Shown: piece by piece, positions 10,670-21,547 of the stretch | How positions within the stretch are numbered: position 1 is the first letter of the stretch | Layout of the letters: every line of letters begins with the position of its first letter | Assembly: GCA_946406115.1 (NCBI GenBank) | Contig: OX291557.1 | Location: 23,344,501-23,408,500, forward strand | Reading direction: 5' to 3' | DNA from: Apoda limacodes | Taxonomy: Eukaryota > Arthropoda > Insecta > Lepidoptera > Limacodidae | DNA length: 64,000 nucleotides | Program-made: the position numbers and the translations under genes | Notes under the pieces: generated by a model | What the model saw: the letters and a program-made list of their open reading frames with translations, nothing else | What the model was told of the DNA's origin: nothing | Databases searched by the model: none

Positions 10670-11356
10670 TGAATTCAAGCAAAGGCCTGATAGCAAGCGC
10701 GTTTTATGCTGAAAAGGTGCTGCTCTTGTTGGGGTATGTTCTCGATGGCTCAGGACTTTTGGGTGAAGAGTTGTTTTCTAGCCTCATTGACAGTCAAAGC
10801 TTTACTTATGCGGTTATACACCAACACTACAAATCTTTTTGTTGGTTGTATTGAGTCCTCACTTATTTATCTTGGCATTGACAATAATACTTCAAAGGTA
10901 CTGTTTACTTCAGGGAAAGATTTCCAAGTGTTCCAAGCCGTTCTTTTTTCCTTGCCCGTGAAAAGGTGACACCGTATCACACCCAGTCAAAGCATGGATT
11001 ATTGGCAAATACTTGCATTAGGACACATCCATTGATGCCACCAATTCGTGAATAGCTATTTATCGGAAGCTTGAACTAACATCAAAGGCAACCCATAATT
11101 CGGTGACAGCTAATTCACTGAAAAAAGCTACAGCTAGTATTAATACATCAGTGTCAACGGTGCGTATTATAACTCTTCGAAACCCTTTTTGTACTGCATC
11201 TGCCACATGTAAGAACATTTGAATGTCAGCCTCTTGGTGTGAAAATGGAACCAAAGGTCTCAAATCTGAGGAAGCAGCAGTACAAAAGGCTTCAGTCCCA
11301 TGTGTCGCATAGATTTCTTTTTCTGGTGTATCTAGGAGAACTAGTTGCTGAGACAA
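10670..11356 (-). pseudogene. broken gene of a repeat-associated PIN-like protein family
   Basis: The minus strand has a 98-codon open frame (11060-11356) reading LVLLDTPEK, then SHQEADIQMFLHVADAV and VIIRTVDTDVLILAVAFF, then TELWVAFDV. Past a stop it continues in pieces as a HELVASMDV block, LPIIHALTGCDTVS, FHGQGKKN and VNEARKQLFTQKS. This order, with the acidic DTDVLILA motif and the GCDTVS...GKGK block, matches a protein family found in many copies in invertebrate genomes that I associate with mobile elements. The acidic motif suggests a PIN/FEN-like fold (inference). There are several stops and at least one frameshift. No introns or start site were seen. Confidence 0.6.
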
Positions 11357-11439
11357 GAATAAAAATAGTTGGTCTTATTTTCATAGACTCGAATAAGAGA
11401 GGCCGAGGTATGAGGAAAAGGGTGGTACCTACACATGTA

Positions 11440-11545
11440 ATGCCCCGGAATTGGAAGAACTTTCTTCAAATCAGCGAAAATAAGACCGAATTATTTTTAG
11501 TTTCGTCACGGCAACTAGTTCTTCTAGATACACCAGAAAAAAAAC
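11440..11545 (+). pseudogene. inverted second fragment of the same PIN-like gene
   Basis: The plus strand reads MPRNWKNFLQISENKTELF and then RQLVLLDTPEKK. This is the part expected just upstream of the minus-strand fragment at 10670-11356. The LVLLDTPEK block is thus present twice, head to head: minus near 11320-11354 and plus near 11505-11543. The arms also share an AAATAAGACC block. An inversion with a small duplication, or two insertions in opposite orientation, would explain this. Confidence 0.55.
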
Positions 11546-11569
11546 TTACCAAAATTATACCCGAAGGTT

Positions 11570-11720
11570 TACCCGAGTTACTGCGCGAGTCCGACTCGCA
11601 TTTGACCCTTTCGGAAAATCCTTTCTTATCGGATGCCTACGTCATACAAAGAACACACCCTCCAAGTTTCAGGTTTCAGCCGTTTAGACTGTTCGTTGAT
11701 TGACTGTAAGTCAGTTATTC
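11570..11720 (+). repeat. dispersed repeat fragment
   Basis: Contains GATGCCTACGTCATA, then a CAAGTTTCAGGTTTCAGCC block and TTCGTTGATTGACTG. The pattern resembles lepidopteran repeats ending in a TGCGTTGAT...GTCAGT run. A related tail is at 3812. Confidence 0.4.
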
Positions 11721-11804
11721 AGGACAAAGCATATCTTCTTTACGTGTGTATGTCACTGTACTCCTCCTAAACGGCTGCACCGATTTGAATGATTTTTTTT
11801 GTAT

Positions 11805-12154
11805 GCGTTTGGGTGGCGTCCTGGATGGTTTGGATTTACAAATAAGCCCGACAGATGGCGCTGACTGGGCAGCCGTTGTCCTGCATCCGACTGCAGCGCC
11901 ATCTGCTATCGACTAGCGCCGCCATTAGATATTCTTTTCGTAGAAAACGAATTTCTAAAATTCAAATGTCGCAAATATAAAACTAGTCATAAGCTATTTT
12001 TAAAAGGTTTTATATAGTTTCTAAGTAATATCTGTGAGTTGTAGTTGGCATTTCTGCTAAAAACGGCCACTACGAAGAGAAAATAAAGAAAATCCAATGC
12101 CGGCGCTAGTGGGCTGTAAGAGGGCCCTTAACCATCCAGGGCACCCAAACGCAC
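11805..12154. repeat. nested inverted repeats (~350 bp)
   Basis: The outer arms are TGCGTTTGGGTGGCGTCC then TGGATGGTT at 11805, and the inverse AACCATCCAGGGCACCC then AAACGCA ending at 12154. Inside, CAGATGGCGCTG (about 11858) pairs with CAGCGCCATCTG (about 11895). Nested palindromes with no coding capacity suggest a MITE, possibly with a second palindrome inside it. Confidence 0.55.
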
Positions 12155-13048
12155 ATTTCCTCCACATCGAAATATGATTCAAGCACAACATTCTATCCAT
12201 AGTTAAAAATTTATGCCTTAAACCCGAAGCCCACAATCATTGAGCAAAGCACTCCTACTATAAAATTAGGTTTATGCATTTTTGGTCTGCCGCGCTTATA
12301 AATTTTAAATCTCACAAATTGGTTAAGAATAGAATATAGAGTCTGACAGTATGTCGCGTGTTAAGATTACAATTATAACAATTTATAAACACGATATCTA
12401 CAATAAATTCTGATTCTAAAAATAAAACATTCGATTTGTTTCCTTTTTCTTGCAAGTATGTAATAAAATTGCGACAAAAGTTTTAATTCCTGAATCAAAA
12501 AATGTCTACCCAAATCTCGTTGCAACAATCTGGTCATAGCAATAAAAGCGGTACGCAGAATGTTGCCAACTGAAAAGTTGAAACTTTATTACATACTAGC
12601 TTATTCCTGTGATTTCGTTTAAAAAAAGGCTTTTAACTGTTTTATCTACAAATCTTAGCGGATCTGGACAAATAATAAAAAAAATCTTTAAGTAAAATTT
12701 CGAGACATGACATGTTCACAAAAAAGGGTTTTATTCTCAAGCTTTAAACTTCGAATCTTTGTAGGTAGTGTAAACCCTAACGTAAAACAACAAATATTGA
12801 TAAATAGGTCAATTGTACTAGTTTCATAAACAATATTTATCTAGCGCGTCTACATATTACTGACTGATTATATTAGGTATTGTATCAAGTAGCATAAGAT
12901 CAAAGCTCATCACACACGTAGCTATGATATATATATATATATATTCGTATGCAGGAAGTAGAACAAGTATAGAATAAGCAAAATTCTATCTCTATGAACA
13001 TCTTAGGTACCTACTTAAGAAAGTGCATTGCATCTTAATTATACGACC
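12155..13048. other. unassigned spacer with an AT microsatellite
   Basis: Holds (AT)9 at 12927-12944; otherwise nothing recognised. Confidence 0.5.
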
Positions 13049-13640
13049 GTAGTAAGGAAATGGTAGATGTGATCTCATACAACTAGTAGTAAGGAAGTAG
13101 TAGATGTGAGGACGTACAATTAGTGGTAAGGAAATAGTAGATGTGAGAACGTACAATTAGTAGTAAGGAAATGGTAGATGCGAGCTCGTACAATTAGTAG
13201 TAAGGAAATGATAGATGCGAGCTCGTACAATTAGTAGTAAGGAAATTATAGATGCGAGCTTGTACAATTAGTGGTAAGGAAATGGTGGATGTGAGGACGT
13301 ACAATTAGTGGTAAGGAAATAGTAGATGTGAGAACGTACAATTAGTAGTAAGGAAATGGTAGATGCGAGCTCGTACAATTAGTAGTAAGGAAATGATAGA
13401 TGCGAGCTCGTACAATTAGTGGTAAGGAAATGGTGGATGTGAGGACGTACAATTAGTGGTAAGGAAATAGTAGATGTGAGAACGTACAATTAGTAGTAAG
13501 GAAATGGTAGATGCGAGCTCGTACAATTAGTAGTAAGGAAATAGTAGATGTGAGAACGGACAATTAGTAGTAAGGAAATGGTGGATGTGAGGACGTACAA
13601 TTAGTAGTAAGGAAATGGTAGATGAGAGGACGTACAATTA
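13049..13640 (+). repeat. 37-bp satellite, 16 units, with higher-order order
   Basis: Sixteen units of exactly 37 bp fill 592 bp with no indel. Each begins GTAGTAAGG or GTGGTAAGG and ends ACAATTA. Units fall into types by their variable middle: type A (AATAGTAGATGTGAGAACG), B (ATGGTAGATGCGAGCTCG), C (ATGATAGATGCGAGCTCG) and D (ATGGTGGATGTGAGGACG). The order D-A-B-C at units 7-10 is repeated as D-A-B at 11-13, and A-B-C also occurs at 3-5. Such repeats arise by unequal exchange of multi-unit blocks. The outermost units are the most divergent. Confidence 0.95.
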
Positions 13641-14822
13641 GTTTTGTATGAAAGTAGTAACTGTGATGGTAGTTAATTGTTAGTCTCCAGATAGCCGAAA
13701 TGCTGTTAACATCTCTGGCAAAATACAACAGTATATATCTTCCGTTGTATTATTTACTCTACCTACTGTCGACTAAAATATCGACAGTAGGGACATAACC
13801 TGTCGTTAAATATATTCGCCAAAATATATCGTCATGATAACCTGGCTTTATTTTACATTAATATATTATTATATTGTAGATTCGTGTTATAAAGGCTTTA
13901 ATATTGCGCGGTGGTACGGACGGAACCTTTGATCGGCTCCAAATAGCACATCACTTTATTTACGCAATTTATTGCAACAAAATATTACTAAAGTAAAAAC
14001 GTGTTTTACTCGAAAAATATAAAGGGTTTAAAAAGAGTTACAGCGATATGTATCAAGTTGGTGTTGGTAAGAATTTTTACGACGCCCTATAAGCGAGAAA
14101 TAATAGAGTTGCGGTTACAGTGTCCGTTGACGTGAAAACGCGATAAATGTGCGAGATTTTTATGAAAAGGTGTAACGTGTGTAACGTGACCTTCAATAGC
14201 TAAGTAAGCTCGTCAGCGGATCATAAGCTAGGGTGCTAAGGTAGCAGCATGATTGTAAACTTTTCTACTAGCTACGTGAAACTATCTAGGGTTTTTTTAA
14301 GGTAAGAAACAAGCTTATGATCCGCTTAATATCCCAATCAAGCTAATACAGGTAAAGGTATTTGAAAAACATTAGTTGTCGTACTAGGACCCGGTCTAAG
14401 ATACTGTTGTGTTATAGGGACAACTGTACCTCAAGCTGATTTTTCCTAGTCACAATCAAAAAGGGGGTATCGTATTCCCAACTTTTCTCTTCCAAATTTA
14501 ACAGAAATAACTTCACCTAAAAGCTTTGCCAAAAAGTTGTTAATGAATTGTTCCGTGTCTGTATATTTTGTTTTCTTAGATATCGGTTTAAATATTTGTA
14601 AACACGGATACGGCTGAAGATGTCATAAAACAGAGGCAGTTTTTTGGGCTTTTGCTGGGCCCTAGTTACTTATTTCAAGGATTTGCATTTCAAAAAAAGC
14701 AAACCTTAGCTGGTGATTCTGTATAATTATCTATTTATTATAAATTTTAGCTCTAATGTCAAAATCCAGGGACGAAACAGGGAAATATGTTTCTTTGAGT
14801 AAACAGCGGAATATTCCCACTT
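13641..14822. other. unassigned spacer
   Basis: No gene recognised. A moderately GC-richer patch near 14060-14280 shows no open frame of note. Confidence 0.4.
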
Positions 14823-15040
14823 AAGCGGTCACCGTATCGTATGTACACTTGCAACACCAGGGGCATTATTCGCGAGTTGCCGGTACTTATAACTCTTTCA
14901 GGGTTTTAACCGTATCCCGAAGAACAGTCATTAAATTTTCGTCGGATCTGCTCAGCAAAGGTGTAAGGATGAATTCCCTGCTGACGAGCAGTGCGATGGT
15001 AGTAACTAGCGGTAGGCATCATTTCCAACAGAACTCATTA
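14823..15040 (-). mobile_element. 3' fragment of CR1/Jockey-type LINE, minus strand
   Basis: AAGCGGTCACCGTATCG, ACTTGCAACACCAGGGGC and the AATTCCCTGCTGACGAGCAG block parallel the 3' region of the copy at 55148 (GGTCACCGTAGCC, CTTGCAACACCAGGGGC, AATTCCCTGTCGATGGCGAG). It is highly decayed, with no frame left. Confidence 0.65.
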
Positions 15041-16230
15041 TAAAAGTAGTACAATACCTATTTTAAATACTTTTCTATAACTGTATTTTCTTTCTATTTC
15101 CTTTAGTTTCCTTTTCCTTTCCCAATTTTTATGTTTTTATGCTGATATTATTGATGGATGACTTTCGTCTTAGAAACAGTTTCCCTCTCACTCAGCCAGG
15201 ACAAAGAAATAATATAGGCACTTAAATATATCTAAAGCAGTGACATCGAGACACGACTGCTAATAACTTTTTTCTCGTCTCGTCAGACAGCTATGGATAT
15301 CATTGTGAGAATAATTTTGATGAAGTCCTTGCGAAAAAGATTGCCGTGAAAAATATTGAGGACAGCTATTTACAGCGAAAATCTCGTTAGAAATCAGAGA
15401 GTGAAAGATTTAATTGAAGAATTCAGAGAATGAGGAAAGAAATCAAGTCTTGCCTATTTACAAAACTTAATCTAAGTTAATAGTTAATATAATTTACAAA
15501 ACTTAATCTAAGTTAAAAGAACTTTTTTATTAGTTCAAAAGAAATAACGTTAAATGGCAAAACAAAAAATTATTAATATTTAAATACCATCAATATCTAA
15601 TCTGTTATTTTTGGAGTGATCCAATCCGCGGGTTACCCTTTCTTATATGTAACACTCTATTCTTAATCAGCAAAAATATCGCGTATCAAAAATATCACGG
15701 ATCACAAATACAAAAAAAATCATGACGTCAAATTGAGAAACTCCTTTCTTTTTTTGAAGTCGATTAAAAAGTGAAGTAGAATAGAAGCTTGATAAATTCA
15801 AATTTATCTGCAAAAGAACATGGCATAAATTTACCTACAGAAAAGGTCGGTTGCAGTCGTTAACTGTTAGTAAACCCTGGTGGCAATATTTTACACCTCT
15901 TGAACTGAATATCCGTACTTTTTGCTCTTGGGCGATATTTGATTTACGACCCGTAAACGGGAAAATGTTTGGAAGTTAATGAGAACATTTTTAACCGAAA
16001 AAAATACAATGAAAAGCTAACATGTATTTAAAATACGACTGTAAAGTATGTAGCTTTGATTATTAACCTTTAATAATCAAAGGTATGTAGCTACTTTTTA
16101 ATAATTGTAAAAAATAGGGAAATATTGGCACATTTTTATTTTAACTGGAGTCTCGATAAATATTCTTTTAGTGGACCTTTGCAATATTTACATAATCTTC
16201 CGATAGTAGCGAAACTGAAAAGTAAAAGTG
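15041..16230. other. unassigned AT-rich spacer
   Basis: Nothing recognised apart from a GAAGTCGATTAAAAAG motif near 15760 that recurs as a repeat edge elsewhere. Confidence 0.4.
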
Positions 16231-16280
16231 TTACCATCAGGCGGACCGTTTGCTTGTTTCCTACCTTAGTGGTATAAAAA
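16231..16280 (+). mobile_element. 50-bp 3' tip of CR1/Jockey-type LINE, plus strand
   Basis: ACCATCAGGCGGACCGTTTG, then CTTGTTTCCTACCTTAGTGG and TATAAAAAA, is the extreme 3' end shared with 9640, 33457 and 55148 (inverted in the last two). Confidence 0.6.
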
Positions 16281-16576
16281 AAGTCTTTGAAGAAAATATT
16301 AAACGTGATTCATTATGGTAGACATCATTATTTTATTTCCACTAATACCTAATCTTTCTTTCGTTTTTTTTAACTTTTTAGTGTTTTTCTAAGTATAACA
16401 TCTTTTGTTAAGGGGCCGTTCAAGTATTACGTAAGTTCAATAGGGGGGCGGGGCGGGGGCTATAAGTTTTTGATGACATGTGGGCGGAGGGGTCTAGATG
16501 GTCATAACGTCAGCAGTAGTTATTTAAGATGCGTTCTATTGATGGCATTGAGAGCTATAACATCGCGTAGGCATTG

Positions 16577-16735
16577 AAATCGTTCTGTTCACCAAATGTA
16601 AAAAAACAATATGGCCGTTAACTATTTGACAGCGTATCCACTACTCTACCTCCCGAGCACGTGCAGCCAATGCGTTGAATGCGGTCTGGAAGTGACTTCA
16701 TAGCGCATTCAATTTTGGTCAACAGAACGATCCAA
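16577..16735. repeat. nested inverted repeat inside the 16.4-kb element
   Basis: CGTTCTGTTCACCAAA (16578) is repeated inverted as TTTTGGTCAACAGAACG (to 16732). About 155 bp, no coding capacity; probably a MITE inserted into the larger element. Confidence 0.5.
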
Positions 16736-16936
16736 TGTGCGTATAGACAGCATTAGACGTATTGTAAGCAAAGCAAGTTAATGTTTGTGTTACCGTTGTG
16801 AAGACTCAATTCCCCAGGGGAAGATAAATGAAAAGATACGTGTAGTTCGTAAATACAATTTAATTATAGTTCCCTATACGATCGCACTTTACAAAAATTA
16901 ATAAATTTCAATCCCTATTATGCCATACACAATTTT

Positions 16937-17352
16937 AATTCTTCGTTTCGGAAATTATTCATTTTGCCGTCTTTTCTTATTTTGACGACCGTATTACAAT
17001 TTTTACCCCAGTTGACTCTATTATCGCCAAAGTTGGCAAATCGTGGTACGACGTGATTAATCCAATGGTTTACGAGAATCTATGTCAACTCCATATATTT
17101 CCCGAATTTTCAAGATACGGAAAAGGGAATTCGATAAGGGCAAAAAGGTACAATCCACAAAAAATCAAGGTCTTCGTAGATCCTACTAATAAAACAGAAT
17201 TATGGTACCTTCTGTGTGATATATGGGGTAACTCACAAACCGTCGACAGATTATCCAGGAAATCAAACCTCTTTATGTGCTTTTCTTTTGATCGAATCTA
17301 TTCCCAAGCACAGATTCTTATAAATGGTCCACGCCGATAAGATTGCACCAGG
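16937..17352 (+). pseudogene. 134-codon open frame, possibly FAS1-domain-like
   Basis: The frame is open from just after a TAA at about 16935 to TAA at 17338-17340, with no strong ATG at its start. It reads FSYFDDRITIFTPVDSIIAK, a VGKSWYDVINPMVYENLC block, then LHIFPEFS, and near the end AQILINGP. The ITIFTPVDS...NLCQLHIF and ILING pattern resembles a fasciclin (FAS1) domain (FAPTDEAF, LLxHVV, vxINGaxV), but the match is partial and by eye. One base shift at INGP would keep it open to CACCAG|GTAAAA at 17351-17353, a good splice donor. It may be a captured or decayed exon. Identity is open. Confidence 0.3.
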
Positions 17353-17499
17353 TAAAATAATAAATTATCTGTACCTATTTAAAATTTCAAATTTCTATTT
17401 ATTATATCTTACTTTGAGCAAATCTTAACCAGACTGACTTTGAATATTTTTCGATCTGTCATCCTTTTAAAAATCAGACTTAAAAGTCTGTTGACGTAA

Positions 17500-17727
17500 A
17501 TGAGTATGGCATTCCATGCCTGTATGGATATCGAATTTTACAATAATTTTGACATAAACACGCAAACGGGTGATCTAAAGCTACTTTACACACTACATGT
17601 TATAAATTATAATACTTCACTCGCTACACCGTTGATCCAGCAGACACACAACATTGAGCAGCAAACATCCAATATCATCGAAAACTTAGAATCATGGATT
17701 CGGGTGTCATGGACTGAAGACTGTTAA
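17500..17727 (+). CDS. unrecognised 75-codon frame inside the same element
   Basis: Starts ATG and ends TAA; contains MDIEFYNNFDINTQTGDLK, a LLYTLHVINYNTSLATP block and ENLESWIRVSW. Composition is protein-like (few repeats, balanced residues), but I know no family. An in-frame TAA sits just before the ATG. A possible splice acceptor (AAAATCAG) lies about 25 bp upstream. It may be a second exon of whatever the frame at 16937 came from, or chance. A further 67-codon frame at 17765-17968 is equally unassigned. Confidence 0.25.
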   Translation: MSMAFHACMDIEFYNNFDINTQTGDLKLLYTLHVINYNTSLATPLIQQTHNIEQQTSNIIENLESWIRVSWTEDC

Positions 17728-17975
17728 TTGAAATTAATATGTATACCAAAAATTTCAAAGAAATTTGTTTTATAACATTTGTACCTTACTCTATGTTGAA
17801 TACTGTGTCGATAAAGTTTGTTTAAATGAATATGATATAAAATGGAAATCAGAGAATATATTAAAAGAAAAAATAACAGAATACAAAAATGCTTTGCTTA
17901 CTTTTGCTGACAAGGGAGATGGGGGAGTAAATAATGGTAATAAATTTGCTTACGTAATACTTGAATGACCCCTAA

Positions 17976-18552
17976 GAATAACATACATTTTTTTAATTTT
18001 AAGCTACCTAATTTCTGCTGTTGATTTATTAACATCGTTCAAGTAAGTAAAACTCATTTTCTTACCTAACTTTGGGTTAATTCATCTGTATTTTTATTGA
18101 AATCTGTTAAAAGCGTAAAGGGATGTCATACTCTGAAATTGAGGGATAAAATTGATTGTTTTCACGGAAAACAAAGTTCGCGTTGGCAATAAATGAGAAC
18201 GGTTGAATCATTACCAACGTCAAACACGGTGCAAAGCCACGTTCCTTGACCTATTTCTGATCTAATCAAAAAGGTTCAGTGACTTTTATTTGATTTATCT
18301 TATAGATGAAATTAAATAAGATAAGGCTTCCTGAAGAAAATGATTTAATTTTTTTTTCCTCGCATGTAAAGGTACTAAAAAGGTAAAAAACGCTTTTTAG
18401 ATAATATGTCTACTTCGAGGTTAAAATCAATCAATGATATTTTTTCTCTGTCTATCTCTTTATATTACATCAAGTTTTGGTAGCCATTTTAACCGACTTG
18501 CTTTCATATTGCAATATAAAAAAAATTATGAGTTTACTTTGTTTTATTCGAT
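17976..18552. other. unassigned AT-rich spacer
   Basis: Nothing recognised except an ACCGACTTGC motif near 18490, a repeat-edge phrase seen elsewhere in the window. Confidence 0.4.
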
Positions 18553-18785
18553 TACTAGCCTTTGCCCACGGTTCCGCCCGCCAAAAATTCGGTTATCGGT
18601 GTAGGATTTCAACGGCATCTCCTTAATTATAGAAAAAAAATGACTTACACTTGACGTATTCAAGTAGCCTTTATCCTTTCCCGAGAATCAAACTATCTTG
18701 ATGCCAAATTTAATCTTAATCGGTACAGCGGTTTAAGCGTGAAAAGGTAACAGACAGACAGAGTTACTTTCGCATTCATAATAAT
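18553..18785 (+). repeat. dispersed repeat family B, plus strand
   Basis: Starts ACTAGCCTTTGCCCACGG and holds CGGTTATCGGTGTAGGATTT, AGTAGCCTTTATCCTTTCCC and a GCGGTTTAAGCGTG block, then ends near ACTTTCGCATTCATAAT. Further copies at 38111, 49735, 56028 and 57393. It is common in lepidopteran DNA; class unknown. Confidence 0.7.
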
Positions 18786-19999
18786 CATATGGTTATGTAT
18801 TATTTCACGCACAAAATCACATGTGATTTAAAGAAGGTAGAATAGTTATTTAACTTCGTGGATATTATTGTAATGAACTATTTAACTAACCCAAAAGATC
18901 TGCTCTCTAGCTCGATTGCAGGTCTGGCCTCATTGCCCTTTGTAAAGTGGTCCCTAGACGACAATGTATCTCAGTTAAGTTTAACTTTGCATATAAAATA
19001 AAACTAAAATTATACGCAGCAAATATTTGTTATAGAGATAAATGTATAAATCAGGAAAATGTTTAATTTTATCAAAAACTGTGTATTTGTGAATACGCTA
19101 TCGGACGTTATTCACTTTATGCATAATGACAGTGTATATATCTGTCGTCCATTTTATGTCGTTAAAGTAACATTAAGCAAGTACACCGTTTAACCCTTTT
19201 CCCCCTTCTGTCATCATTAAGTGAGAGGCCGCAATCCGCATCGATACATAATATAATAGGTACACGGATAGGCACTTGGTTTATTGATGTAAATTCAGAC
19301 GGGGACATTTATCATTAAAAAATGAGCTGTCTGGTTGAGAACACGTTCAAAAGACTATTTTATATATCTTTATCATTAAGAGAGCGTATAAGCCAGAAAT
19401 AGAAAATCAAAAGTAACTGAAACTGCTGGTTTAAGGGTGCTGGTACCGGTCGGTCTGTCCTATCTACACCGTCTTTTTGGTGTCTTGGGCAGAGGTAATA
19501 GGCACACAGTCATGTGAATGCCGTGAGATACACGGGACACTACTAGAATCACTCACTAATGCGGACTGGAAACGCCGCATACCTTACAGTGGTTGAGGAC
19601 TCTTTGTTTTAATAACCAATTTGACCACTTGCGCTATTTCAGCCCGCAGCTTTGAGCACTCTACAAAACCTTCTCATTGACATTTTTTTTCCTATGTGAC
19701 CCGTTCCTTGAGTGCTTGCACTGGACGCTGGTTGGTAAGACGCTGCAACGGAACGGAGAGCAAGTTTTACTCAAAAGCTGTGGAAGTAAATAAGCATCAA
19801 ATTATTGAATAACATAGTTTAGACGTCAGTTGAGGTCGTGGCAGAGAGATATTTCTGAAAATTTTTGCTTTTATTTTTTAAACAATTATTTTTTGATATT
19901 TTCGCATTCCCTTGGATATAAGAAATGTAATTGTTTGTTCTTGTGCACTCGTTTCTGTATTTATTCAACTCGCTTCCACAGGCATGCATTGACACAGTC
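18786..19999. other. unassigned spacer
   Basis: No gene or repeat recognised. A somewhat GC-richer patch at 19440-19660 shows only short frames. Confidence 0.4.
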
Positions 20000-20910
20000 T
20001 TAAGGCTGAATGAAGTCTAGTGTTTTCGACATTTAATTATAGTGGAAAGAAGTTACGATTTCGGATAGTTTTTAAAATTACTGACAAAATATTTTAAATG
20101 TAGGTATTACATCACAGAGCACTTCTAGTTTACCGTGTTTAGTAATACTGTTTACTTTCAGTTGCAACTTAGTAGAAAAAAGAAGTTTTCTTCTGATGAA
20201 AATATCAAAAAAAAGGAACAATGAAAGCATTATAATTAAGAAAACAAAACACGTTCGGTCTCTAAAAAATATGAAAACTAAGAAGTATAAATGAAGCTAT
20301 CACAAAAAAAATATTGATCTTGTGAAGGACATAGACTTACCTAGAAGGTATGAGTCTCTAGTTGGATTTTTTAATAAATATTTTTTACTTTTTAGTACAA
20401 TTTTCGGTTAGATTGAATTTTTATATGATTCTAATGTTATAAGAAAAGCAAGTTTTTAAAAAAATCTTTTTTACTTTTTTTCATTTTCGTTATTTTCATC
20501 AGATGAAAACTTGATTTTTTTCTTCTTAATTGCAACTGATATTTAAAGAATAGACTTCGAGTTCTGTAATCAGTCGTATGGACTGCGCAATAACCTCACA
20601 AAATTGACCGCACTTTAGGACGAGACAAAGTGAAACTGTGGTTTCTTTCCCTTTTTATCACCGGCCGCCAGAGAGTAAATTTCAAATTGTCTTTACTTGC
20701 TAGAAATAATAAATATACTAGAGACACCACAGTTTTGTCTTTGACACCTTTGCAACCATTTTTTATGTCTATGATTTAAACACGGTTCACTAGAGGTGTT
20801 CTGTGATGTAATAAAAAGAAAATATATTTAAAATCTTTGGATAGTAATTGTTAAACGTCACTTCTTACCACTAAAATTAAATGTCGAAAACATTAAAACT
20901 GCACCTTTAA
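20000..20910. mobile_element. ~0.9-kb fold-back element flanked by TTAA
   Basis: TTAA occurs at 20000-20003 and 20907-20910. Between them the two halves are inverted copies. GTTTTCGACATTTAATTATAG (near 20022) pairs with the inverse of CTAAAATTAAATGTCGAAAAC (near 20873). TTACATCACAGAG (near 20107) pairs with TTCTGTGATGTAA (near 20800). CAGTTGCAACTTAG (20159) pairs with a TTAATTGCAACTGAT block (near 20528). The right arm has about 250 bp extra between the second and third blocks. A TTAA duplication fits piggyBac-type transposition (known); no transposase is present. Confidence 0.6.
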
Positions 20911-21547
20911 GGGTAAGTATGTTTATTTTGTGAGACCTTGGATTTTTCCTTCATATTTAATATCAAATAAAGGCTGTCCGGAATATTTTGCTTTTTGTAT
21001 ATCGCCAGTAGTAGGTACTCTACAACTATCTTGTTGATTCTATTATTTATTCTGAGTGCACAATTATAGTTATAGTAATTATAGGTAGACGTTAACGTGT
21101 TCAGTATTTTGTACTATTCATAATACCGATGAAACTTTTGTATGTATATACTAAAAACGGATTTTGTAAGTTTGTTTATATTTGGAGAGTAATCTCCGTA
21201 ACCATTGCATCTATTTCAAAAAATAAATTTTAATATGTGAAAGGTACATTTTATGTATATAATAGGAAAGGGAAAGATACAACGAAAAAACATTCGCCGG
21301 TCAGATAGTATATTTAATATACATAAATAGAAATAATTTTACTTTTAAATATTAAATATTATTTAAAACAAAATCTTAAAATTTATTTGAAAATTTTCGT
21401 TTTTTATTTATGTCAGAATGTTAGAAAACTAATAAATTTATATTTTAAAGCAATTACGCACTGCTAGAACTGTGACAACAGATAGTTCTACATATTTATA
21501 CAATAATAACTACACCGTGGGAACTCTCTTGTGCTTTATTCAACCGC
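20911..21547. other. unassigned AT-rich spacer
   Basis: Part of 21125-21260 resembles decayed repeat sequence, but I cannot name it. Confidence 0.35.

Larger units (their letters stand above)
16412..17972. mobile_element. 1,561-bp DNA transposon-like element with TAA target duplication
   Basis: The left end GGGGCCGTTCAAGTATTAC (from 16412) is repeated inverted at the right end, GTAATACTTGAATGACCCC (to 17972), with 2 mismatches in about 24 bp. TAA lies directly outside both ends (16409-16411 and 17973-17975). A 3-bp TWA duplication with G-rich termini fits PIF/Harbinger elements (established pattern; assignment inferred). A G-rich block follows the left end and a C-rich block, on the other strand, precedes the right end. 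No DDE transposase was recognised. Instead it holds a nested palindrome and two unassigned frames, so it looks non-autonomous. Confidence 0.65.

Noticed and set aside
11239..11703. 154-codon plus-strand frame as one gene
   Set aside because: Its first part is antisense to the minus-strand pseudogene; only the segment near 11440-11545 carries real protein signal.
12927..12944. (AT)9 run as a promoter element
   Set aside because: A simple microsatellite with no gene nearby.
13049..13640. CRISPR array
   Set aside because: Units are continuous 37-bp repeats without unique spacers, in animal DNA.
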